Source: Adenophora triphylla var. japonica
Taxonomy: Eukaryota; Streptophyta; Magnoliopsida; Asterales; Campanulaceae
DNA length: 64,000 bases
Direction: 5' to 3'
Assembly: GCA_022495995.1 (NCBI GenBank)
Contig: JAFEMH010002494.1
Coordinates: 186,001-250,000 of the forward strand
Positions within the stretch are counted from its first letter, which is position 1. Each line of letters starts with the position of its first letter. Positions 53,105 to 62,816 of the stretch are shown piece after piece. The translations under genes and the position numbers were made by a program. The notes under the pieces were generated by a model, which was not told the origin of the DNA, made no database searches, and saw nothing but the letters and a program-made list of their open reading frames with translations.

Positions 53105-53900
53105 AACACCAAAGATATGATTTGAAGTATTCTTATATTTTAATCAATTATTAGCATACCTTTTCCTGAAAAGAAGGGGTGGGTTAGCTTTAATCAATAT
53201 CAATAAATCATTGTGTTTCCATTAATAAGGAATGAGCGAAAAATATTGTAATTAATGGATTACAAACCAGAGATTATATAATAAATTAAGTAAATTGGGA
53301 TGAATGTAATAAATAAAACGGGGCAAGGTGGATTCTTTTTCTTTTATTGCAATTACTCACTTTGTATATGATAATGTTGTTTATGGACAAAAGTATTGTC
53401 ACGTGCTTCCATTTCTAGGTACTAGCCCACAATAAATATGGAATCCTTACAGACATGTTCACTATTGGTTTTTCTATTTTAGGGTTGAAATTAGTTAGCT
53501 TAGTACTCCCTCCGTTCCGGAACAATCTTCACACTTTTCCTTTTGGACGTCTCAAAACTTACTTCACACATTTAAAACTTACCTAAAATTGAAAGGAATC
53601 TTTACTATTCCCTCCACTCATTCTCTCTCCTACATTATTTTAATACTCACAACACTATTATAATTTACTATTCTCTCCACTCATTCTCTCTCCTATTTTA
53701 TTTTCACACTCACAACACTTTCAATATAATACTCCCTCCTTAAAATCAGTACAAACAGTGTTTGTGAAGTAAGTTCCGGGACGGAGGGAGTATATGCTTA
53801 ATCAATACTCTCTCCGTCCGTTCGGCGCGACTTAATACAATTTGTTATTTTGGGTGTTTCATTCGAATTAAGATGTCTCAAAATGACAAGTTTATATTAT
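53105..53900. repeat. Third, diverged copy (copy C) of the TPS-flank sequence
   Basis: 53105-53280 matches 50510-50995. 53375-53505 and 53791-53900 match 45940-46460 and its copy at 63545-64000 (for example TTTTTCTATTTTAGGGTTGA and GTATATGCTTAATCAATACT). A MITE at 53506-53790 splits it; copies A and B show the empty site TTAGTATATGCTTAAT. Confidence 0.75.
53506..53790. mobile_element. Stowaway-type MITE (285 bp), absent from copies A and B
   Basis: CTCCCTCCGTTCCGGAACAA ... GTTCCGGGACGGAGGGAG, flanked by TA at 53504-53505 and 53791-53792. The internal ACTCATTCTCTCTCCTA phrases are like those in the MITE at 5787. Confidence 0.92.
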
Positions 53901-54136
53901 TTTTATCATACTCAAAACGACAATTCTCTTATTATTTCTCTCACTCATTATCTTTTCTATTTTACTTTTCATACTCACAATACCTCCTCTACTTATTTTC
54001 TCTCCTCTTATTATATTAATACTCTTTCCGTCCCAAATCAAGGGTTCTAGGGTAATATTTCTTGCTTCTTAAGAATTTTTTTAAAAAATGAATAAAGAAT
54101 TATAAGTGTATAGAAGATTAGAGGCGTAACATCTGG

Positions 54137-54519
54137 GGAGAAACGCGTTTCTCCATAACTTACGGAGAAACGCGTCCCGACTTGTCGCGCGACAATGCAG
54201 GCCAAGGCTTCTGGATATCCAGAAGCTTTGGGATGGATATCCAGAAGCTTGGCCTTTGCCCAAATTTTTTTTTCTGGATATTCGTTCCAAAGCTTCTGAA
54301 TATCCAGAAGCTTTTGGTCTTTGCCCCAAACTTTTTTTCTGGATATCCGTTTCAAAGCTTTTGGATATCCAGAAGCTTTGGGATGGATATCCAGAAGCTT
54401 GGCCTTTGCCCCAAATTTTTTTTTTGGATATCCGTTTCAAAGCTTCTGGATATCCAGAAGCTTTGGGATGGATATCCAGAATACGTTTCTCCATAACTTA
54501 TGGAGAAACGCGTTTCTCC
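54137..54519. repeat. Palindrome-ended repeat built of GGATATCCAGAAGC units
   Basis: Left end GGAGAAACGCGTTTCTCCAT then AACTTACGGAGAAACGCG; right end CGTTTCTCCATAACTTATGG then AGAAACGCGTTTCTCC. Each end is itself nearly palindromic. Inside, a ~120-bp unit (CTTCTGGATATCCAGAAGCT ... GGCCTTTGCCC ... TTTTTTTCTGGATATCCGTT) repeats about three times. It sits inside MITE-like DNA (CTCTTTCCGTCCC near 54024; GGAACGGAGGGAG near 54782 and 54851). Confidence 0.75.
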
Positions 54520-54928
54520 AGAGACCGACTCGATTAGAGGAGAGAGAATGTAAAAGTTAAAACATTTATGATAAAACCTCTTTTTGATTGATTTTTTTGT
54601 AAATATGTTAACATTATAAGGGCATAATGATTGATTTTTTTGTAAATATATTTACATTATTATAAGGGTATAAATGTTCGAAACACTGTTCAAAATTTGT
54701 CATTTATGAAATTGAACTTTTAGTTTAGTCTGAGATGAATCAAAAGGAAAAGTAAGACTCTTTAGAGTGGAACGGAGGGAGTGTTTCTTAATCTTTATGT
54801 CGGGAAAGAAAATTCTAAGCATAAATCGAATGGAACGGAGGGAGTATTTTGCATATAAACTTAGTTATCGAAGGAAGAAAAAGCATCACTAGGAAATAAT
54901 AAAAACGCTAGGAAATAATAAAAAGATA

Positions 54929-56490
54929 CTCCTTCCGTCCCATTTCAATTGATCCACTTTTTTTTGGGACGTTTCACTTCAATTGATCCATTCCATAAAT
55001 GGAAAGTTTTTCATATATTTATACCCAAATCATCTCCACATATTTACAAAAAAAATCAATCATTAACTTACTATTTCTCCTGAAAGGCCCTTGCTTGGTA
55101 TGCAGATGATCAGACAGCTATGGAATTGGCTTAGCTGTCAGATGATAGTTTGAATTGTGCAGCGGAATAAAAGAGGTTTGAAATAATGGTAGGACAACAA
55201 ACACAAAGAAATAATGCAAGTGTGTGAATGTGATTGCAAAAATGTAATAACACAGAGAATTTAAAGTGGTTCAGAGTTCACTCCTCCTACATCCACCCCC
55301 ACTGTCAAACTTGACAAGTGAGATCAATTTTATTATAATCTTTAATCAACAAAAATTACAAATGATTGATTCAGACAAGTTCCTTGAACTTCCTCTTCCT
55401 AATTAGTACAGTCAACTAGGGATACACTTAAAGTACAGTCTTAAGTGCTTTTACAACTTGAAGTACAGTCTCAAGATTTTACAGAATAACTAATACACTC
55501 AAAGTACAGTCTTGAGTGATTACAAACTGATTCTACACCTAAAGTACAGTCTTAGGTTTTGGGGTTTGTGAATTAACACACTTTGGGGATGTTTTTGTTG
55601 GTGAAGAGGTTTAGGGGTGAAGGTTTTGGTTTGGAACGGGGTTTTACAAGGTGAGGATTGGTGTGTGTGTGTGTGGATTTCGGGAGGTGTGTGTGGGTGT
55701 TTGGAAAGGGTTTTTGGCTGGGAAAATGAGTATTTTTCCGTAGTTTTGTTAGAGGAAGAGATCCTCTATTTATACCCTTCAATGTAGCCGTTGGAATATG
55801 ACTCAAGTGTGCCTACATTAATGAGCTTTGGCTGGTCTTTGTCCCACTTGTCCACATGCAGGTCTTCATGAAAGCTGTCTTGGCTGTGAGCTTGAAGCTG
55901 AGAGCTTCTAGAAGGTCTTGAGTGGTCTTCATTGGTCTTCATTGATGGACTTGATAGCCGTGAAGATGCGAGGATCTAACTTGGTTGAGTTTGTGGTAAC
56001 ATGGTGTGAGACGGGAGATGGCTATCGAGGGTGAAGTCATGTTGTCGAGATCATGGCAATGCTTAGCTATCAGAGAGGATCTCTAATAAGGACTGAGATG
56101 CACTTGATGATCTTGATGACTTAGAGAGTGACTATGATTCATGTTTTTGATTGATTGTAAACATTGTATAAGGAAGAATCATAGCTGTCAGACTCATAGC
56201 TGTCAAAGTGAAGAATTATGACAGATAACATCTTTTGATATAAACCCTGTTCTATATATATATTCCTTTATCAAAACCAACTAACTAAGACATTGATCAA
56301 AGTTAGGTCCTAACACCTCCTATTCATTCTCTCTCCTATTAAATATTTTTAACTTTTACATTCTCTTTCCTATTTCCTACCGCACATTTAACTTTTATAT
56401 TCTCTCTCCTCTAATTTCTACCCACTTTATTCATTTTTCTTAAAAATCGTAAAAGTCACCCTGAGACCATTTGAAGTGGGACGGAGGGAG
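54929..56490. mobile_element. Stowaway-type MITE interrupted by a solo LTR
   Basis: CTCCTTCCGTCCCATTTCAA at the left and TTGAAGTGGGACGGAGGGAG at the right are inverted matches, flanked by TA (54927-54928, 56491-56492). About 327 bp of MITE remains once 55081-56315 is excluded. Confidence 0.85.
55081..56315 (-). mobile_element. Solo LTR of the Sirevirus-like copia family, inverted
   Basis: Begins TGAAAGGCCC and ends GGTCCTAACA, the reverse of the LTR ends at 17542 and 41834; 1235 bp. Flanks TCTCC and CCTCC form a duplication with one mismatch. It keeps TAGCTGTCA motifs and the GTACAGTCT repeats (55390-55560). Around 55990-56060 it differs from the 3' LTR where TCAGA has become TCGAG. Confidence 0.88.
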
Positions 56491-56522
56491 TAGTTTATAA
56501 AAAAGTTTATGCAATACACTTG

Positions 56523-57233
56523 TTGCAGAAGGATTGGCTTTGCTCCTCCAACGAGTGCGCCTAGGGTGGTCACATCTTGGTAAAAAGATAATAATCTAAG
56601 ATTAAGTTAATATATTTGAGATATACTCTAAATTAAACTATATTTTTATTATTTTCTCGTGTTTTCACTATTTCCTCGTGTGTTTTAATCAATTTCTTGT
56701 ATATTGAAATTGAATTTTCAGTGCTACGTCAAGATGTAATGAGGAAAGCCCTTGATCAATTGATCTCGGGCACAAAACCTCGGGAGGCTTTAGAAAAAGC
56801 CTACCTTAACCAAAAATATTTATAAATTTCTGTAATATGAGTACAAAGTGAAAGTATAGTGAGAGTTATAATTTTGCCAACTATGGCGCCTATCCCTATC
56901 TCTCCTTTTATGCCCCTAGCATTGAAAAAGTCATCAACATGTAACTGAAGATCTCGAGAAATCCGCATCAGGTTGCTGAAGTTTAGGGACCGTTTGCTAT
57001 GATCTTATCTTTTGTTTGAAATATGTTGAAATACATGAGACTTAGTCGTTGATCCTAGCGTAGTAAATATCCCTAAAAAGTAGGAACTGTTGAATCTGCA
57101 CAAGATAGGTCGAACCTGCATCTTCAAGTTGTGAGAAATAAGAATGTCATGTTAAAGATCCTGAATAATCAAGATGTTGAAGAACCATGCGAGCCAGGAT
57201 GTCAATGCAGTGTTCAAGAAAAATCTACCCCAA
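56523..57233 (-). repeat. Probable 3' LTR of the reverse Retand-type element
   Basis: On the minus strand a polypurine tract AAAAAATTTGGGGGCAAT (57251-57234) is followed by TGTTTGGGGTAG, taken as the LTR start. The other end is tentatively TGTTGCAGAAGG at 56523 (CTTCTGCAACA in element orientation). With the second LTR missing the left border cannot be verified. Confidence 0.5.
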
Positions 57234-57514
57234 ACAATTGCCCCCAAATTTTTTGAATCTCTTAGGTGGAGCCAAGGAGTCAGAAAATTTTCAAACACGT
57301 GTCCCATTTATTTAATTGACGTGACGCTTAAGAAGACGGTTTAGGGATTTTGATTTGTGGTAGGGCTCTCATAACGGCCTATAACCTCCCATAAATAAGT
57401 CATTTTTCCGTCGTTTCAAAAGTTTTATTTCAGCGTTCACCCTCCATTGTCGTCGTCTTCCTTAGGTAAGTCAATCTTCTACAAGATTTTCGTTAATTTT
57501 AGCAATCTTAGGTT

Positions 57515-59294
57515 ATAGGTAAAAGTAAGAAAGATAGCGTCCCTGTCCTTCCCAAGGGTTTCGTTCACCTTGAACTTCTCAAGTCCAACTTCGAAAGGAT
57601 TTCTATCAGGCAGACTCATATAAATAATTTAGTAAAACGGAATGCCTTTCCCGAATGTGCTGAATTTTTAATCCCAGATAAATCATTTTACGGCTGATTG
57701 CATTTTCGAAGAATGGATCGGATTTCTAGAATATAGTATTGGCCTTAAGTTCCCCTTTTCTCCCTTAGTGAATTGTTTCTTCAAGACAACCAAATTAGCA
57801 TATCCCCAACTTATGCCTGTAGGGTGGAAGATTCTCCAAACCTTGGATAGACTTGCCATGGAACTGATGTGCCTGTCGATTTAGAAGAATTGGCTTTTAC
57901 ATCAGAAATTATGTCTTTTGGTCCTCACAGATACAACTTTAGGGCTAAGACTTCTGCGGACAATCTAGTGATAGGTTTTGACGCACAGGATAGAGATTGG
58001 AAGAATAAATTCTTTTATGTGAAAAAGGACACTTTGAAAGGGGGAAATGAATTGAACTCAAAGTGGAGGTCTCAAGGTATAATCTTGATCTTCCTTTTAG
58101 CATCTTCTTATTTTCCATTATTTCTTCATAACTTTGTTGCTTACCTTTCTATATTTCCCAGTTGCTAAGTTGAGTTTGTTGTTCCCGGAAAAGGATGAGA
58201 CATATGCCAACGTGAAGAGGATTTTGAACTTGCCATCGGACATTCGTAAGTATAAACCATTGATAGTGGAGGTTGAGACTGCCAGCACTGAAGAGGAGTA
58301 TACAGGAGAGAGAGTTGAAACTAGAGCCTCACCAGAACCAAGCACCAATAAGATGTCTTCAGGTAATGCAAAACTTGCTTCAATATATTTGATTTTTGCA
58401 ATAGTATTTGATAATCTTTTTTCTTGCTTTATCTTAGTCAATCGATCACAAGCTGGAGGTTTCACAATGGATGACGTTATATCAAAGGATTAAGGCCAAA
58501 GCAGAGGTAAAGAAGGTAGATAAACTTGAAGTGGGAAAGCCTCCTATCCCGAGAGTGGAAAGCTCAACTTCAAAAGCTAAGAAAAGGAAGGCTGAAGAGG
58601 TTGAGATTGTAAAAGTAGTGAAGGGAGAAAAATGGCATGTTGAATCCGCTGTGGAAGTTATCAACAATACACTTAGGATGGTAAAGAATTTCTTATCTTT
58701 TTGCCCTTAAGATGCTATCTTTAAATAGTTGGTTGACACCTTGCATACTTCAGTCTATAGGGTTGACTGAGTTTCTAGTGAAGGAGATAAAAATTCTGAA
58801 GGATAGGGTGAAGATCATGGATCAAAAGGTCAAACATGAAAGTGCAAGAGCTGACAAGTCTGATAAGGAACTCAAAGTTTATGCCAATGAATGCAAAGAG
58901 AGAGGAAAAGAGAATGAGAGTCTGAACAAGTTAGTTTTGGAACAATCTGAAAAGTTGTCTACCATTGAAGCTGATCAAACGAGGGAGCTGAATGAAGCAA
59001 AGGAAACATTTATAAATGATGCTGCAAGGATGGTACTGGAAACTAGGGTTACCAAGATGCAAGATTTTCAGGATGGCAAGCATCTCGTGGGATATTAAAG
59101 AAGCTCGCTGCATGTTGAAGATATACATGGGAGAAGATGTTGATGGTCTCCTGATGCTGACATTGCAGCTAATCAAGGTGATGTGGATATGCAAGATGCA
59201 AATGAAGGTAAGAAGGATGTTGAAGAAGATAAGAAGGAGGATGGTACCATTGCGGCAGCAGGCCAGGAGGAGAAGTATGAAAAAACTTTTTAGT
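57515..59294 (+). pseudogene. Antisense gene (aORF) of the reverse Retand-type element
   Basis: Same spliced gene as 15911-14122. The start codon position reads ATA (57515) followed by GKSKKDSVPVLPKGFVHLEL. Further parts are EEWIGFLEYSIGLKFPF and AYPQLMPVGWKILQTLDRLA, then VDLEELAFTSEIMSFGPHRY to SKWRSQ with donor GTATAA (58079). The next exon, after TTTCCCAG, is VAKLSLLFPEKDETYANVKR to NKMSSG with donor GTAATG. A later part reads KPPIPRVESSTSKAKKRKAE, and a Lys/Glu-rich coiled-coil-like ORF lies at 58712-59098. A CCATAAATAAG TATA-like box lies near 57390. Start loss and frameshifts (for example at 57695) make it nonfunctional. The conserved splice sites support a real spliced antisense gene in the family. 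Confidence 0.75.
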
Positions 59295-59484
59295 TGAACA
59301 AACAATTTTTAATTTCAAGTCTTTTAAATTTTTGCTGAGGGTGCGTCCTAAAAAACAATGTCTTTAATTTGTAATATTTTGGTATGCCTTTATTGGCATT
59401 TGGATTTTAGTTGGGAAACATTGAGAATTTTATCCAAAGATTTCTTTTGATCGTATGAAACACTGAATATGCTTAACCTTTTGA

Positions 59485-59585
59485 ACTTTGTGAGTAACAT
59501 GCGAATGTTACAACCTTAAGATGTGAGTAACATGTGAATGTTACAACCTTAAGTTGTAAGTAATATGTAAATGTTACAATCCTTG
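59485..59585. repeat. Three ~38-bp tandem units with AACATG(C/T)GAATGTTACA
   Basis: GTAACATGCGAATGTTACAA, GTAACATGTGAATGTTACAA and GTAATATGTAAATGTTACAA, each with inverted halves (GTAACAT ... ATGTTAC), joined by CCTTAAG(A/T)TGTGA. Their counterpart in the forward element is at 13757-13802. Confidence 0.8.
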
Positions 59586-59813
59586 AGCATTTGGTTCACA
59601 TGTAGTGAAACGCGTGCGCTTAGGCGAAATTTCAGATAATAAGTAATGTACGGATATGATGCATAATCTTTGAATTAGCTTAGATGGTATCGGACCTTAC
59701 ATCTTAGGACGCGATCTATCTTCCATTTGTGGCGTAGATGGATTTAAGCTTTCACTATGCATGTTGAACTTATAAATATATGGAGACTTGCAAAACAGAA
59801 ACATGTTAGGATT

Positions 59814-59836
59814 GGGTGTTAGCTTAGCTAACACCC
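59814..59836 (-). other. Conserved stem-loop, second copy
   Basis: GGGTGTTAGC-TTA-GCTAACACCC on the plus strand. In element orientation the stem is the same as at 13270-13292 except that the fourth pair is T-A instead of C-G, on both arms together. Confidence 0.8.
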
Positions 59837-60168
59837 CTCCGACGCTTAAGTTAGTAGTGTTTCATAACGGAGGTAAATGAAAATAAAAGGAAATAAGAAA
59901 ATAAAGGTAAATAAAGAAGGCGTACCTGAAATCAAAGACGCTGAATATGCTCTTAACTTACATCAAATAGGATAATCAGAAGACTTTTACGTATCGAGAT
60001 GCCCCCAGACTGATTATTATTATCTATACCTCCAGTTGCTTGAAATGTTGAATATAAAGCCTCTACTCTTGAGCTTACCTTCTTTGGGACCTGATAAAGA
60101 TGTGAAAGATATGGCACGGTTTTGTCCATGCTTTTTATATGTTGAAGGTATAAAGTCATCTTTGATTG
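59837..60168. other. Deletion junction between protease and 3' region of the reverse element
   Basis: No RT, RNase H or integrase motif could be read on the minus strand. Immediately after the protease stop the reading AATAGCAATCAAAGATGA matches the forward element (9858-9880), so the deletion starts within the next ~50 bp. Confidence 0.6.
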
Positions 60169-60591
60169 CTATTTTTGACAAGATGCAGATGAGGCTTTCA
60201 TGGAGGTCTTGTAACATTCCTTAGCTGACTGCTGATCTCCCTTAAGTGTGATTACACCCCATGGTGTTGGTAATTTAACGCACTGATGATATGTAGAGGG
60301 GAGATCTCTCATATTATGTATCCATGGCCTGCCTAGGATAACATTATATGAAGACGGGCAGTCTATAACACAAAACCGTTCCATAGAATTGACACCTTGA
60401 ACATATATAGGTAATCTGATTTCTCCCACCGTTTGCTTGGTTTCACCGCTGAATCCAATTAACATCGAAGAATTCTTTACAACTTCAAAGTCCGGAATGC
60501 CCATTTCCTTCAAGGTGTTGAGCATCATCAAGTTGACATAACTGCCATTATCGATGAGAATCCTTTTCACCTTACAGTTTGCTATCTGCAA
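60169..60591 (-). CDS. Protease domain of the reverse Retand-type element
   Basis: 140 codons, open. Active-site loop RILIDNGSYVNLMMLNTL, where the forward element has DGGS and this has DNGS; then SSMLIGFSGETKQTVGEIRL and SSYNVILGRPWIHNMRDLPS. It is a partial polyprotein segment, since flanking frames are broken. Confidence 0.75.
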   Translation of the reverse strand: MQIANCKVKRILIDNGSYVNLMMLNTLKEMGIPDFEVVKNSSMLIGFSGETKQTVGEIRLPIYVQGVNSMERFCVIDCPSSYNVILGRPWIHNMRDLPSTYHQCVKLPTPWGVITLKGDQQSAKECYKTSMKASSASCQK

Positions 60592-60876
60592 GGTGATAAC
60601 TAGTCCGTCATGGTGTGGATCTATGATGTCTGCTTTGTCGTCTTGATCAAAGGTTATTTGTGAAGCTTTACATCTTGAAGATTGCCTGACTGCTGCATTG
60701 AATTTGTCCTCTTTCGAATCCTTGGCATGACGCTTTGCTGCTGAATAAGTTGTGCCGCATATTTCTGAGCCTCCAGAGATGACATTGATAGTTTTTGTGG
60801 CCGTTGGGGGTGTCAGAGTTGTATCTGGATAGGGATCAGAAGTTTCACCATGTTATTTCCTTCTGCCCAGCAGTTC

Positions 60877-61929
60877 CTAAAGATGGCCTTTAGATAAGAG
60901 ATGATTAATCTCCTTACGAAGGGCAATACAGTTGTCTGTAGTATGACCAAAGTCTTCATGGTATGCACACCATTTAGACTTATCTTTCCAAGCTGTTGGT
61001 CTTTCATTCTTTCTGGGCCATCTTGCTTTTTCCCCCAAGTTGTCCATTGCACATAATAGTCCTGCAATATTGACAGAAAAACAATAGTCATCAATTGTTG
61101 GAAATTCAGAATCATCATTATCTACTACATCTTCAACAGAATTAATTTTATGATCATCGGATCTAGTATAGGGTTTTCCCCTATTATGCTTATGATGGGA
61201 GGATTCTGCCTTCCTGTCAGTGCTTTCATACCCAGGGGTCTCTTTAGAATTCTTCTCTCGGATTAGCATGTCTTCTTCAAGACGTATGAATTGAATAGCC
61301 CTTGTTCTGACATCTTCAAGTTTCTTGCATGGGTTTTTGACTAGGTCTTCATAATATGGTGAGTCTTTCTTAAGACCCATCCTAAATGCTTCAGTTGCAG
61401 TTGACATGTCCAAGTTTGGTATGTCCACCGCTTCTTTGTTGAACCTGCTTAAATAATCCTTAAGAGATTCTTCCGGTTGCTGAGTTATCAGATACAAATC
61501 ACTAGTAAGTTTTTCATATACCCTTTTTCAAGAAAATTGATTAGTAAACATATCAATTAATTGTGCATATGAACTAATAGATCCCAAGGGTTGGTTTATG
61601 AGCCATCTTAAGGCTGCTCCTGTTAATGTGGATCCAAAGCCTATGCATAAACATGCTTCTTTATACGGCAGAGGGATATGGATGACATCCATCTTCTCCT
61701 GGTAAAGTGCTACATGCTCCATTGGGTCTGTAGTACCGTTGTACTGCTTCATTTGAGGGACAATAAATCTCTTGGGCAATTCTGCATAACCAATAGTAGG
61801 TACAAAACGGGTATCGTTGTAGCATGTCACATTAAGCCCTTCTACAAAGCACTTGTTGAACTCTTTATAGATCTTAACAATCAAGTGACGAAGGATGGAA
61901 AATTTTCCTATCGTATTCTCATTTCGCAA
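60877..61929 (-). pseudogene. gag of the reverse Retand-type element (two ORFs)
   Basis: 61929-61528 contains GYAELPKRFIVPQMKQYNGT, PLPYKEACLCIGFGSTLTGA and SISSYAQLIDMFTNQF. 61497-60877 continues MYLITQQPEESLKDYLSRFN, NLDMSTATEAFRMGLKKDSP and WCAYHEDFGHTTDNCIALRK with a zinc-knuckle-like motif. A short gap around 61498-61527 separates them by a frameshift. The N-terminus near 61830-61929 is not gag at all: beyond GLNVTCYNDTRF the reading runs into antisense TPS exon 5, because of the junction at about 61830. This is the best-preserved version of this gag in the window. Confidence 0.8.
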
Positions 61930-62816
61930 GAAGCTGTATGTTGCCCAAGGAAAATTTCACTTCCTAGAAAATAACTTTTTAAGTAAAATGTGTTTTGTTT
62001 TCCTCCCCTTATAAATGCATCTGGTAAATTAATTCAATGAAGCAATTTAAATGAAAATGCTTCGGATTTGAGCATTTAAATTCATTTTGGATCTCTTTCA
62101 GGAAGCCGATTTTTGAAAATGTATTATCGATATACATACAAGATTATATACGTAAAACTTGTTCTTGATTTCTAGATATTGATTATATGTAAAAAATGAA
62201 CAGTTTACAGAATTGTGCCATGCCAACTTCCAAGAAGCAAAGGTGTTCAAAAAAGGATACATACCATCATTCGACGAGTATATGGAAGTTGCAAAGATAT
62301 CGAGCAGTTGTGCATCCCTCATAACCACAATGTTTATCGGGTTGGAAGAAGCAAGCAAGGAGGCTTACGAATGGTTAATGAAACAACCGAAGCTTCTTGT
62401 AGGTATAGAAGTCCATAGTCGTCTACTAGATGATATTCTAAGCACTGAGGTAACTAATCAATATCACGTTATATCATTAATTAATATCGTGTTAAAAATC
62501 ATTATAATTTATGGTTAATTATCAACAAATTTAAATGTAGTTTGAGCCAAAAGCTACTGGCGTGCAATGCTACATGAAGCAGTACGGGGTTTCAAGAAAG
62601 GAGGCCGTTGATAAACTGTGGGAGATGATTTCGGATGCATGGAAGGATATAATTGATGAATGGCTCAATCCGCCATTTCCATTGCCTGTGTTGGAGACGT
62701 TGGTTAATTTGGCTAGATTTATGGATGCCATGTACAAGGAGGACGACGGGTTTGATCATCCAAAGTTGTTTGCGCAGTACATCAGAGAGAGTTTAATTGA
62801 TCCTGTGCCCATGTAA
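61831..62816 (+). pseudogene. Terpene synthase copy B, 3' half only
   Basis: Exon 5 partial (61831-61935, from IKPFYKALVELFIDLNNQVT), intron without the copia, exon 6 (62211-62449) and exon 7 (62541-62816, stop TAA). Nearly identical to copy A. Differences include A to L-type changes in exon 5 and STE instead of STG at the exon 6 end, giving DDILSTEFE for the NSE/DTE motif. The first half, including DDxxD, is missing because the sequence joins gag of a retroelement at about 61830. Not functional as it stands. Confidence 0.9.

Larger units (their letters stand above)
56523..61830 (-). mobile_element. Reverse-oriented Retand-type element, deleted
   Basis: In element (minus) orientation: gag (61929-60877), protease (60591-60169), then no RT, RNase H or integrase core, then the stem-loop (59836-59814), tandem motifs, the spliced antisense gene on the plus strand, polypurine tract and probable 3' LTR. 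The 5' end is cut off within gag where TPS copy B begins (about 61830). It is a relative, not a copy, of the 7156-16947 element, with proteins clearly diverged. Confidence 0.85.

Noticed and set aside
56880..56905. A TGGCGCC primer-binding site near 56890
   Set aside because: It is in the wrong orientation and place relative to the reverse element's LTR and lacks the following CGTCTGTGGG; chance match.
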